Shown here: one piece after another, positions 36,616 to 46,307 of the stretch
How positions within the stretch are numbered: the stretch's first letter is position 1
Layout: every line of letters begins with the position of its first letter
NCBI GenBank assembly: GCA_016704305.1
Contig: JADJAL010000022.1
Location: 1 to 64,000 of the forward strand
Reading direction: 5' to 3'
From: Haliea sp.
GTDB lineage: Bacteria; Pseudomonadota; Gammaproteobacteria; Pseudomonadales; Halieaceae
Length of the DNA stretch: 64,000 nt
Made by a program: the position numbers and the translations under genes
The notes under the pieces: model-generated
Databases searched by the model: none
What the model saw: only the letters and a program-made list of their open reading frames with translations
What the model was told of the DNA's origin: nothing

Positions 36616-39481
36616 ATGCGCACAGATTACAACAGCATTGATGGCGAAGAGCGAGTTCCCGATGACGGTGGCGGAGACTGGCCGGAACCGCCGAGTTACC
36701 GTGGCCTGAAACTGACCTTGGCGTGCATTCTAGTGCTCGCTGTGGGCACAGGTGTGTTTTTGAGCTGGGACCACCTGGTGCCGAAAGATCACCGGGCGAG
36801 GGCGATGGAGTTTCTTGCGCAGGAAAACTATGCCTCCACCGTCACCGAGCTCAAGCATGCCATCCGCGACAACCCCGGCGATGGGGAACTGCGCTGGATC
36901 ATGGGCGATGCCTACCTGAAACTGAAGCAGGATGCCGACGCCACGGAATACATGCAGAAGGCGTTCGACCTGGGGTACCGCAGTCCTGACTTGAATCTGG
37001 CGCTGGCGCGCTCAAAATTGCGGGTGCGTGATTACCAGGGTGTGCTCAAGCTTTACCAGGAGTGGTCGGATGTCGATTCCGATATTGGCGCAGCCGCCTG
37101 GGAAGTCTTGCGCGGTTGGTCGCTTCTCAATCTGGGCTCGCAGGAAGAGGCGGTGGCGGCTTTCCAGCAGGCCCTGCGCCTGAATCCACACAACGGTGAG
37201 GCTAAAAAGGGATTGGTGGAATCGGGGCTGGGCGCGAATTTATCCGGCCTCTCGGAGCAAGAAATCCAGCGCGCATTGTCCACCGGATTGGACCAGCCGG
37301 AAACCTGGATACTGCGTGGCGAGTTGGAGCTATCGCGCGGTAATACGAAAGACGCCCGCATCGCCTACGAAGGGGCCGTGGAACTTGGGCCGGACAACAT
37401 GCACGCTCTTGCGGGGCTGGTTCGTACCCTGATCGCCAGCAATCAACTGGAGGATGCGCGTGAACCAGCGGCGCTGCTGGCGAAGAATTTTCCCGCGGAT
37501 CCGATGAGCGCCTACGTGCGCGCCCTGTATGCGAAGCAGGTAGAGGAGTATGTGCAGGCGCTCGATGCGCTAAAAGTCGTATTGGATTATGAGCCAGACC
37601 ACGCCATGAGTATTTTCCTGATGGGCGAGGTGTACGCCGCGATGGGCAACCTGGAGTTGGCCCTGGAAAAATTCACCCTGTTTCATCGGTTGAAGCCGGA
37701 CAGCGTGTTGGGGCGCCGGCGACTGGCTGCAATGTTAAATGAAGGAGGCTCGCCCAAGCAGGCGATAGAACTGTTGGAGCCACTGCTTGAACAGTCCAGC
37801 CTGGACCCGGAAATTGCAGCCGTGCTGGCCAGCGCTTACACCGCGCTGGGCGACAAGCAACGAGCCAAGGGTTACCAGTCACTGTTCTTCAGCCTCGGGT
37901 CAGTGACGTCGGCAACGCGCGTTGCGCTTGAGGCCCTTAACAGCGGCGATACCCGGGGGGGGATTTCCAAGCTCGAACTACTGCTGGAGCATGCGCCGGA
38001 ACAACCAGAGACCCGAATCATGCTGGCGGTGTCTCTACTGAGCTCTGGAGATTACGACAATGCCCTGGTCATCAGTACTGCCCTTCTGGCGGAGCGGCCG
38101 GATGATCCGCAACTGCAGTACCTGCATGGCTCGGTGCTTGAATTGTCAGGCGACCCGACCACAGCAGAACAATTTTATGAGCACGCGCTGACGCTGGACC
38201 CCTCGTTCAGTTTGGCGGATCTCGCTCTGGCCAGAATCGAGATGCGCAACGGCAATCGCGAGGCGGGCGAGGCAGCGTATCGAGGCACTGTTGGCGAAGG
38301 ATGCCGACAACAGGGCAGCCGAGCTCTGGCTTGCGCAGATGGCGATGCGCGATGGCAACGGCAGGGATGCGATCGCCCGCCTGGAAAAGTTGCGCTCGGC
38401 GAATAAAAGAGCGCTGCAACCGCGCCTGATCCTGGCCGATTATTACTTGCGGCAGGGGAATGCCGACGGCGCGCTGTCTGTCAGCCATGAAGTTGTCAAG
38501 ATGGTTCCCGATCACCCGGTCGGCATGCACCTGCTGGCCAACGCTCACCTGCTGTCGGGAGATATAGATGAAGGCCTCGCGATTCTGGAGCAATTGGAGA
38601 ACGCCAACCCCGACAATGTGCAGCTCAAGTGGCAGATTGTGGATGCGCAGGAGGCCAAGGGTAACTCCGATGCGGTCTACGAAGCGCTGCAGCGAATCCT
38701 GGCAGTGGATCAGGACAGTTCGCGCGCGTTGGTGAAACTCGCGATGATGGAGCGTCTGCGAGGGCGCCAGGACGCGGCGATGGATCTGGCGGACCGGTTT
38801 ATCGAGAGCCACCGTGAATCCGGCATGGGTTACCTGATAAAAGGGCAGATCCTCATGGACACGGACGACTACCTGCCTGCGTCCGACATGCTGGGCGAGG
38901 CTTATGCAATCGATAAGGATTCGATCACGCTGTCGCGCTACTACACAGCGCTGGCAAGAGCGGGTGAGTTCGAAAGAGCGGAAAAGGCAATGAGTGACTG
39001 GCTCATCGCCAATCCCAACGACAACATTGCGCGCCTGGCATGGGCAGACGAGGTCACTCGCGCGGGAAACATCGCACGCGCGATAGAGCTGTATGAGCAG
39101 GTGGCACTCGGTGAACCGGAAAACGTGCCGGTCCTGGTGCGTCTGGCCAGCGGTTATCACGCGATAGGGGATCGGCGCGCCCTGAAAACAGCCCTGCAGG
39201 CCTATGAACTGAATTCCGAAGACCTCTACGCCAAGCATTTGTATGGCTGGCTATTGGTGGAAACAGGCCTTGCTGACCGGGGCACGCAATTGTTGCAAGA
39301 GGTTGTCGCGCGCGCTCCGCAAAACGTCACTTTCCGGGTTCACCTCGCCAGCGCTCTAGCCGACAGCGGACTTGAGGATGATGCGAGAATAACACTGAAA
39401 CCTTTGCTGGATGCCGGCATCCCGTTGGCGGAGATATCAGAGGTGTCGGCTCTGATGGAGCGGCTGGGCGTTAAGCAGTAA
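36616..39481 (+). CDS. Giant inner-membrane TPR protein beside PrsT
   Basis: 954 residues after removing one G at 38284-38285 (AAYRALLAKDADNRAAELW). Start ATG 36616 (MRTDYNSIDGEERVPDDGGG) gives a short acidic cytoplasmic tail, one membrane helix (LTLACILVLAVGTGVFLSW) and then about 900 residues of TPR repeats (RAMEFLAQENYASTVTELKH, EEAVAAFQQALRLNPHNGEA). It has no lipobox, unlike PrsT, so it is probably anchored in the inner membrane facing the periplasm. It could pair with PrsT across the periplasm in polysaccharide export; this is inference. A 3' fragment of a second copy survives after prsT copy 2. Confidence 0.75.
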
Positions 39482-39631
39482 GAGAGATAGTGAAGACGTT
39501 AGCACGCTTCGTCGTTAGTTCCTGTGTGCTGCACCATGCTGACCGGATTCAATCTGGAGGGCCTCAATGGTGTGCAGACTTCGGCACACAGTGCAGAGGC
39601 GAGCAAGAGTCGCAGAAAAATCATTAGTGGC

Positions 39632-39667
39632 AAAAAACTCCCCCTTCTTGCAAAGGGAGAGTTTTTT
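39632..39667. terminator. Bidirectional terminator between convergent genes
   Basis: AAAAAACTCCC, a 13-base loop region and GGGAG-AGTTTTTT form a hairpin with A and T tracts on both sides. It can terminate the TPR gene on the plus strand and the PEP-CTERM gene on the minus strand. Confidence 0.8.
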
Positions 39668-39712
39668 CACAGGTGCAAATTGCAAGCTACAGGTGTTGCT
39701 GTATGCCAGATT

Positions 39713-40282
39713 TCAACCAGCCTGACGGCGACGCCCGAACACAAGACCCAGGAATCCCAGAGCGAACAAGCTCAACACGCCAGGCTCCGGTACCTCAAAA
39801 CGAACCCAATCGAAATCAAAGTCTCTCTCTCCACCAAGCGCCAGACGAATGTCGACATATTGGGTGGCCAAAAATACTTTGCCGAGAAGTGTGTTGCCAG
39901 AAGCAACCGCAGTGCCGCCTGTATGGATGGTGTCACCGATTACGACCGGATGAGGATTCACGCCGGTGGCAACGCCGTCAATACGCGTTTCAAAAAACGC
40001 CAAGCCAGGAGCGATATTAAAAAAATCCAATACCACCTGACCAAAGGAGTTTGAGTTGAACAACACGTAAGGCGTACTTTGCCCTATGTGGCCGGGCGTC
40101 TGTTGAGCGTAGTTCAGTGCGTTAGTGCTATTGGGAATCCAGCCAAAAGCATTTACTTGCGGGTCCCCTGTTACAGGCGCCGCGTGTAAACTTAAGTTTA
40201 GTCCGAGCGCCATTACGAAGCCCGAAACGATGCGGATGAAGCCTGATATTCTCAAACTATTTTTAGGTTTTCGTAGTTTCAT
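39713..40282 (-). CDS. PEP-CTERM surface protein
   Basis: 189 residues. The signal peptide ends about LGLNLSLHAAPV. The C-terminus is a canonical sorting signal: VPEPGVLSLFALGFLGLVFG then RRRQAG. The mature domain (GDPQVNAFGWIPNSTNALNY, LGKVFLATQYVDIRLALGG) is of unknown function. The ATG is preceded by AATGGAGAAGG. It is a substrate for exosortase; the exosortase itself is not in the window. A terminator lies 46 bases after its stop on the minus strand, and a candidate sigma-54 site lies 120 bases upstream. Confidence 0.85.
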   Translation of the reverse strand: MKLRKPKNSLRISGFIRIVSGFVMALGLNLSLHAAPVTGDPQVNAFGWIPNSTNALNYAQQTPGHIGQSTPYVLFNSNSFGQVVLDFFNIAPGLAFFETRIDGVATGVNPHPVVIGDTIHTGGTAVASGNTLLGKVFLATQYVDIRLALGGERDFDFDWVRFEVPEPGVLSLFALGFLGLVFGRRRQAG

Positions 40283-40789
40283 AATCCTTCTCCATTGTTA
40301 ATGCGAACGTGCGCATGAATCATTCATTTCGCTGTGATGTATCAAACTAAAGTACCCACATTGTGCAAGGCTCCAAAACGGCAGCGAACGAATAACGAAT
40401 ACAGCGGCGATCGTGCCATCCTTAGCGCCCAAGCATATGTACCTTCGCAAATATCATGCCTGTTGATGAATATTTAATTAAAAATAGGGGCTTAGCGAAA
40501 TCAGTTGTCCGGGACATACCATGGCAGCGCAAAAAATGTAAAAGATTCTGACAACTTGGTGTGTGTCATAACTGGGACCTGCGTTCCCGGAAAAGCGACA
40601 TTGATTGCATTGTGCGCAACCAGAAGTTCTGGAGCGTTTAGTCAGCGGCTTCTCAGTTGACACAATTCTCCATCTACGACTATTGTGAATTTCACTCATG
40701 GAATATCCTCACTCGGCTCTCGGCCCCGTGTGCTGTATGGACGTCAGTTGCCATGGTTAGGAATGACTAAATTCAACTGGGGAGGCGCT
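40283..40789. other. 507-bp intergenic region before prsT copy 2
   Basis: No gene is seen. On the minus strand it carries the upstream region of the PEP-CTERM gene with its candidate sigma-54 site. The rightmost part is the leader of prsT copy 2, ending in GGAGG (40780-40784). Confidence 0.5.
40402..40418 (-). promoter_or_regulatory. Candidate sigma-54 (-24/-12) promoter
   Basis: On the minus strand, TGGCACGATCGCCGCTG has a perfect -24 half TGGCACG and GC exactly ten bases after GG; the -12 half CCGCT is weaker. It lies 120 bases before the PEP-CTERM start. Confidence 0.45.
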
Positions 40790-43614
40790 ATGCCTGCAGC
40801 AATAATTCCATCAATCAGGGGTGTGCTTTGCTTTGCTTTTGCGGGCTGCGTTTTGGCAATGGTGGCCTGTGGCGATCGCACCAGCAGTGACGAGTACATG
40901 AGTCGGGCGGAGCAGCAATTTGAGCAGCGCAACTACGCCGAAGCAATTATTGAATTGAAAAACGCTCTGGGTGCTGCCAACGATCAGCAGGAGACGCTCC
41001 CTCGTGCCCGCTGGATGTTGGGTAAGTCTTATCTGGAAACCGGCAATATGCTGGCCGCAGCCAAGGAACTCGAGCATGCCAGGGAGCTGGGCTGGAATCC
41101 CAACGAAGTATTGCCTGCGCTCGCCAAGGCGCTGCTCAGCAAGGGTGAGTTAGCACAGGTAATAGAGCTCTCCGCAGCTGGCCTGGACCCACAAGCAGCC
41201 GCTCAGTTACAAGCGCAACAAGCCCTCGCGCAAGTGGTGCAGGGTGATGTCTGGACTGCAGATACCTACATCACAAAAGCGGCTGAGATCTATCCTGACG
41301 ACACTGAGGTGCAACTCGCGGAAGCGCGAATGTTGGGTGCATCGGGTGATTTCGATGAGGCTCTGGAAGTGATTCAGGGTGTGCTGGATGCGCAACCAGA
41401 AAATCGTGAAGCATGGAGACTAAAGGGTGACTTGCTGAGCACACAGCAGATGCTGCCCCAGGCCCTTGCGGCTTTCGATGTCGCCATAGCGTTGTCTCCC
41501 AACCCCCTTGAAGTCGCCGTAGAGTTGTCTCCCGAAAACATCGAAGATCGGTTCAAGCGCGCTCTAATCAATTTGAACCTGCGGCAATTCGAGGGGGTAG
41601 CTACGGAGCTCGAATTCCTGAAGGAAATCGCGCCGAAGCACGCTATGACCAATTATCTGCAGGGTACGCTGGATTTCTATCGTGGCGAGTACGATGCAAG
41701 TATTGCCGCCCTTACGGAGGCTGAACCCGCCGCGGAACAATACCCGCTCATTTTATTCTATTTGGCCGGAGCCCACCTGGCCCAAGGAAACGAGGCAGAA
41801 GCATTAAGACAGGCGGAACTACATGTCAATCTGAACCCCAAATTCGCACCTGGCCGTATACTGCTGGCCAGCATCTTTATAAGAAACTCCCGGGGGAATG
41901 ATGCTCTGCAGACACTGCGCCCGGTGCTGGACGGGAACCCGACAGATAGTGTGGCGCTGAGTCTCATGGCGAAAGCCCTGATGCTGGAAGGAAAACCAAT
42001 CAGGCGCTGACAATGCTAGGAGCAGCGCAACAAATGGCCCCGGATTCGGCTGTCGCAAACTACGAGTTAGGGGCTGCATTATTGTTAGATGGCCAGGGCG
42101 ATGCAGCCAACGAGCAGTTTGAAGCGGCTCTGACACTGGACCCGACCCTGGAGCAGGCGGACATCCTGCGGGTGATGGGCGCAACTGATACCAGCGGCGC
42201 GATTGCTGCCGCGCAGGACTATGCCGGACGCCATCCCGAGAGCGTACGCGCCTACAATTTGTTGGGACAGAAGTACCTGGCTAACCAGCAGGTCGACGAG
42301 GCGATCGCTGCTTTCAACAAGGCACTGTCCCTCGCCCCGGGCGATCCGGACTCCAACCATGCCCTGGCACAGATTGAGCAACGTGCGGGAGACGCGGCAG
42401 CGAGCCGCAGTCGCTACCAGGCCGTGCTGGCTGGGAGGCCAGACTACTTGCCGACACTGTTGCAGTTAGCAGTACTGGCTGCACAGACAGGAAACGAAGC
42501 CGATGCGGTGGCGCAACTGCAGCACGCTATTGAGGCACATCCAGATGCGCTCGAGCCCAGATTGATGCTGGCGCGGCATTATCTCGGCAAAAATACACCA
42601 GACAAAATCCCGCCTCTATTTGACTCTCTGCCAGAACTACAGCAAAGGGCGCCTGATGTCCTGGGTGTCATTGCAATGTCTGATCTCGCGCAACAGCGAT
42701 ACAGCAAGGCGCTCGCCGGTCTGGAGCAGATGATTCAAATGGAGCCCGATACCACCGCGCTGGCTCACCACTTGCTGGCAACAGCAGCAGCGGGTGCCGG
42801 TGATCTGCAAAAGGCGAGAGCCGAATTCAAGCGTGCCCAGGAACTGGATGAGAATTTCGTTCCCACGCTCGTGTCACTGGCGATGATGGCGGGAGCCGAT
42901 GGCGATGCGCCGCTATTCGATCACTATATGAATCGCTTGATTGCTATTGCACCCAATACGCCGGATGTATTGCGCCTGCAGGCGATTGCTGCACAGCGCG
43001 ACGGTGAGTCCGGGCGGGCCATCGAACTCTCGCGGCAGGTCCTGGCAACCGCACCGGGGACTGCGGCCATGCTGGAGTTAGTCAGCGTTCTGCACAAGGC
43101 TGGCAATAACAAGGAGATACTGGAAGTGTTGCAGGATTGGGTAGCGAACAACCCTGCCGATATTCAAGCACGCGTTGCCCTGGCCGACCATTTGACGCGC
43201 ATGGATCAGATCGCGCAGGCGATTGAACAGTACCGGGAAGTGGTAAAGCTGGAGCCTAAGCATGCGGATGCCCTCAATAACCTCGCCTGGTACCTGCGGG
43301 AGAAGGAACCGCAAGAGGCGTTGGAATTCGCTCGCCTTGCTGTGAGTGTGAATCCAGACAGGGCACCATTACTGGATACTCTGGCGCTGGTAGAATCAGA
43401 TTCCGGAAATCATCAGGAGGCACTGCGGTACATAAAACGCGCTGTGATAGCGTCACCGAATAATCTCGACCTCTTGTATCACCAGGCGATTATCGAGGCG
43501 CGGTTGGGCAACAAAGCCGCGGCAATTGAAATTCTCAAGAAGGTGCTTGGCGTTGACAGTGCTGCCTTCACCGAACGGGAGCAAGCGAAGCAGCTGTTGG
43601 CTTCGCTGCACTAA
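40790..43614 (+). CDS. prsT: PrsT-like TPR lipoprotein of the PEP-CTERM system, copy 2
   Basis: 941 residues after adding one base near 41998 (GKPNQALTMLG). The start at ATG 40790 has GGAGG six bases upstream. The signal ends in the lipobox AMVAC. TPR repeats fill the rest and parallel copy 1 almost residue by residue for long stretches (LPRARWMLGKSYLETGN, GWNPNEVLPALAKALLSKGE). It differs by a short insertion near residue 240, where IALSPNPLEVAVELSPEN repeats the local LSP unit. Two PrsT genes in one locus suggest duplication and perhaps specialisation with the two PEP-CTERM genes, each next to one prsT. Confidence 0.8.
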
Positions 43615-43623
43615 TGTGTGGCA

Positions 43624-43759
43624 CATCTTGCGCGCCTGGCATGGGCAGACGAGTTCGCGTGCGAGTAATAGCGCACGTGCGATAGAGCTGTATGAGCAGG
43701 TGGCACTCTGTGAACCGGAAAATGTGCCGGTCTTGGTGCGGCTGGGCGTAAAGCAATAA
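43624..43759 (+). pseudogene. Deletion scar of a second copy of the giant TPR gene
   Basis: The sequence CGCGCCTGGCATGGGCAGAC and the following 100 bases (AGAGCTGTATGAGCAGGTGG, GAACCGGAAAA) match 39029-39145 of the TPR gene at 36616. They then jump to its last codons (RLGVKQ stop; compare 39463-39481). About 320 bases in between and everything before are missing. So prsT and its TPR neighbour were once duplicated together, and the second TPR copy was later deleted. Confidence 0.8.
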
Positions 43760-43869
43760 AAACAACGTAGGGGGTACACAATCGGCCGGCGGCAGCCTAC
43801 ACATGGCCGCGCACTTCGCGTATTCTGCGCCGGTAATCCACCGCCGAGCTGCCAAACGCATCCGCCATG

Positions 43870-45501
43870 CCGTCTATGAATTACATCAGGTCCGTTTTTC
43901 GATTGAGCATGGTCGGCGTACTGCTGGGCACGGTCTTTCTCTCAGTCTCACTGTCGCCCTCGCTACTGCCACGACCGACCGCCGTGCAGGGCCTGTTGGC
44001 GGGCGTGTCATTCGCGATCGGTTATGGTCTCGGCATCGGCTGTATGGCGCTGTGGAAATTCCTGCAGCTGCCCGTGGCAGGGCCGCGGCTGGCACGCTAC
44101 ATGACAATCACCGCAGCCGTGCTGTGTGGGTTGATCGCGGCCTCATTCCTCTGGCAGGCGGCCGCCTGGCAGAATGCACTGCGCGCCTTGATGGGAATGG
44201 ATGCGATTGACGGGTTGCAACCCGCCGCTGTCGGACCCATCGCCGCGCTGGTGTTTGCCGTACTGCTGACGCTGGCGCGACTGTTCCGCCGCACCTTTCA
44301 CTTCCTGTCACGGCAGCTGGCGCGCTATGTGCCTCCGCGGATCTCGCATCTGGTGGGTATCGTGCTCTCCGTGATGCTGTTCTGGTCCGCTGTCGACGGC
44401 GTGCTGTTCAATTTTCTGTTGCGGACGGCGGATCAATCGTTCCAGCTGGATGCACTGATCGAAGATGACCTGCCTCGCCCCACGCACCCGCAACAGACGG
44501 GCAGCGCGGACTCGCTGCTCGCATGGCAGCAACTTGGTCGACAGGGGCGGCGTTTTATTTCCAGCGGGCCCGACGCAGAAGACCTGAGCGCCTTCTTCGG
44601 CTCGCCGATACCCGCGCCGGTGCGCGTCTATGTGGGGCTCAACTCGGCTGATACGCCCGAGCAGCGGGCCCGGTTGGCGCTGGAGGAGTTGAAACGCGTG
44701 GGCGGCTTTGAGCGATCAGTGCTGATATTGGCGACGCCGACCGGAACGGGATGGGTGGACGAGGCTTCGCAGGACCCGCTCGAATACCTGTTTCGCGGCG
44801 ATGTCGCCACCGTCGCCGTGCAGTATTCCTACCTGAACAGTCCGCTGGCGCTGCTGACCCAGGCTGCCTACGGCGCGGAAAACGCGCGGGCTGTGTTTGT
44901 CGAGATCTATGGCTACTGGCGAACGCTTCCCGCCGCGACGCGACCGCGCCTGTTTCTGAGCGGACTGAGCCTGGGCTCACTGAATTCCGATCTCTCATTC
45001 GACCTGTTCGATATTATCGATGCGCCGTTTGCCGGCGCGCTGTGGAGCGGCCCGCCTTTTCGCAACGCCAGTTGGCAACGCATGACCCGCGACCGGGCGG
45101 CGGGCTCGCCGGCCTGGTTGCCGCGCTTTCGCGACGGATCGGTGGTGCGTTTCATGAACCAGACCAGCGGGCCGCTTGAGGGTTACGGGGCATGGAGTGA
45201 TTTCCGCATCGTCTTTTTGCAGTACGCGAGCGATCCGATCACGTTTTTCGATCCGAGTATCGCCTGGAACGAACCGGACTGGATGAAGCCGCCACGCGGC
45301 CCGGATGTCTCTCCCGATTTGCGCTGGTATCCGCTCGTGACCATGCTGCAACTGACCGCGGACATGGTGGTCGGCACGGCGCCGAGCGGCTTCGGCCATG
45401 AATTTGCACCCGCGGACTACATCGAGGCCTGGCTGGCCCTGGCCGAACCAGAGGGCTGGACGCCTGGCGAGCTGGAGCGACTGCGCAAGGTATTCGAGTA
45501 A
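43870..45501 (+). CDS. Membrane alpha/beta-hydrolase (Abhydrolase_9 type)
   Basis: About 543 residues starting MPSMNYIRSVFRLS or the second Met. The N-terminal 190 residues hold several membrane helices (LLGTVFLSVSLSPSLLP, GLIAASFLWQAAAWQNAL, LVGIVLSVMLFWSAVDGVLF), as in Abhydrolase_9_N. The soluble part has RVYVGLNSADTPEQRARLAL, VLILATPTGTGWVDEASQDP and the nucleophile elbow FLSGLSLGSLNSD (Ser in G-L-S-L-G). The substrate is unknown; members are suspected lipases or esterases acting at the membrane. The response regulator gene follows 147 bases later on the same strand. Confidence 0.8.
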   Translation, partial: PSMNYIRSVFRLSMVGVLLGTVFLSVSLSPSLLPRPTAVQGLLAGVSFAIGYGLGIGCMALWKFLQLPVAGPRLARYMTITAAVLCGLIAASFLWQAAAWQNALRALMGMDAIDGLQPAAVGPIAALVFAVLLTLARLFRRTFHFLSRQLARYVPPRISHLVGIVLSVMLFWSAVDGVLFNFLLRTADQSFQLDALIEDDLPRPTHPQQTGSADSLLAWQQLGRQGRRFISSGPDAEDLSAFFGSPIPAPVRVYVGLNSADTPEQRARLALEELKRVGGFERSVLILATPTGTGWVDEASQDPLEYLFRGDVATVAVQYSYLNSPLALLTQAAYGAENARAVFVEIYGYWRTLPAATRPRLFLSGLSLGSLNSDLSFDLFDIIDAPFAGALWSGPPFRNASWQRMTRDRAAGSPAWLPRFRDGSVVRFMNQTSGPLEGYGAWSDFRIVFLQYASDPITFFDPSIAWNEPDWMKPPRGPDVSPDLRWYPLVTMLQLTADMVVGTAPSGFGHEFAPADYIEAWLALAEPEGWTPGELERLRKVFE

Positions 45502-45648
45502 TTCATACTTGTGCTGTTCGTGTTCCGTTCTTGAAGTAATGACGTACAATGAACGCGAAAACAGTGTTAGCTACCAATAACAGGTTTGGCGATTCGTTCC
45601 GTGGTCACTGCAGAACTGCCGTCCGCCACGGAAGTTTGGAGAAGACAG

Positions 45649-46302
45649 ATGTCTGTCCGCGCGCTTTTGGTTGATGATCACCCGGTAATTCGCGGCGCTA
45701 TTGTCACCTCGCTGGTGTCGCTGGGCGTGTTCGAGTCTGTAGACACCGCCGACTGCTTTAACAAACTCATTGAGATGTTGCAACACGACGCGCGCTACCA
45801 GTTGTTGATCCTCGATCTCAGCCTGGCGGACATCGGTGGCTCGCAGGGCGTGGCCCATGTGCGTGAACATTACCCCGACATGCCCGTCATGGTTTTTTCC
45901 GGTAGTGATTCCATAGACATCATTGCCGAGTGTTTCGAATTCGGCGTGCAGGGCTTTGTGTCCAAGAGCGCGCCAATGCAGGTCTTTGTCAACGCTATCC
46001 GCATCGTGCTCGCCGGCGGCGTCTATATCCCGCCCGAAGCAGCAAGTTTGATGGGTATAGCACCGCCAGAGTCACTACAGGCGCGTTCCAGTGCGCAGGA
46101 GCAGGGCATCTATTTTACGCCCAGGCAACGCGAGGTCTTTGACCAGTTGATGCAGGGCGTGCCCAACAAAATCATCGCGCGGCGGCTGAATATGGCCGAG
46201 GGCACGGTCAAAGCGCACTTGCGCGGTGTTTACCAGATGCTGCGCGTCAACAGCCGTGCCCAGGCAATCCTGAAATCCCGCCAGCTACAGCTGATCGAGT
46301 GA
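45649..46302 (+). CDS. LuxR/NarL-type response regulator
   Basis: 217 residues from ATG 45649 with GGAGAAG as ribosome site. The receiver domain has LLVDDHPVIRGAIVTSLVSL (acidic pair), the phospho-acceptor in QLLILDLSLADIGG, and FSGSDS with GFVSKSAP (the Thr/Ser and Lys positions). The C-terminal HTH is LTPRQREVFDQLMQGVPNK-like (here FTPRQREVFDQL) with GTVKAHLRGVYQMLRVNSR. It ends five bases before the convergent histidine kinase gene, which is its likely partner. The regulated genes are unknown; the neighbouring GMC fusion gene is a candidate. Confidence 0.85.
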   Translation: MSVRALLVDDHPVIRGAIVTSLVSLGVFESVDTADCFNKLIEMLQHDARYQLLILDLSLADIGGSQGVAHVREHYPDMPVMVFSGSDSIDIIAECFEFGVQGFVSKSAPMQVFVNAIRIVLAGGVYIPPEAASLMGIAPPESLQARSSAQEQGIYFTPRQREVFDQLMQGVPNKIIARRLNMAEGTVKAHLRGVYQMLRVNSRAQAILKSRQLQLIE

Positions 46303-46307
46303 GAGCG

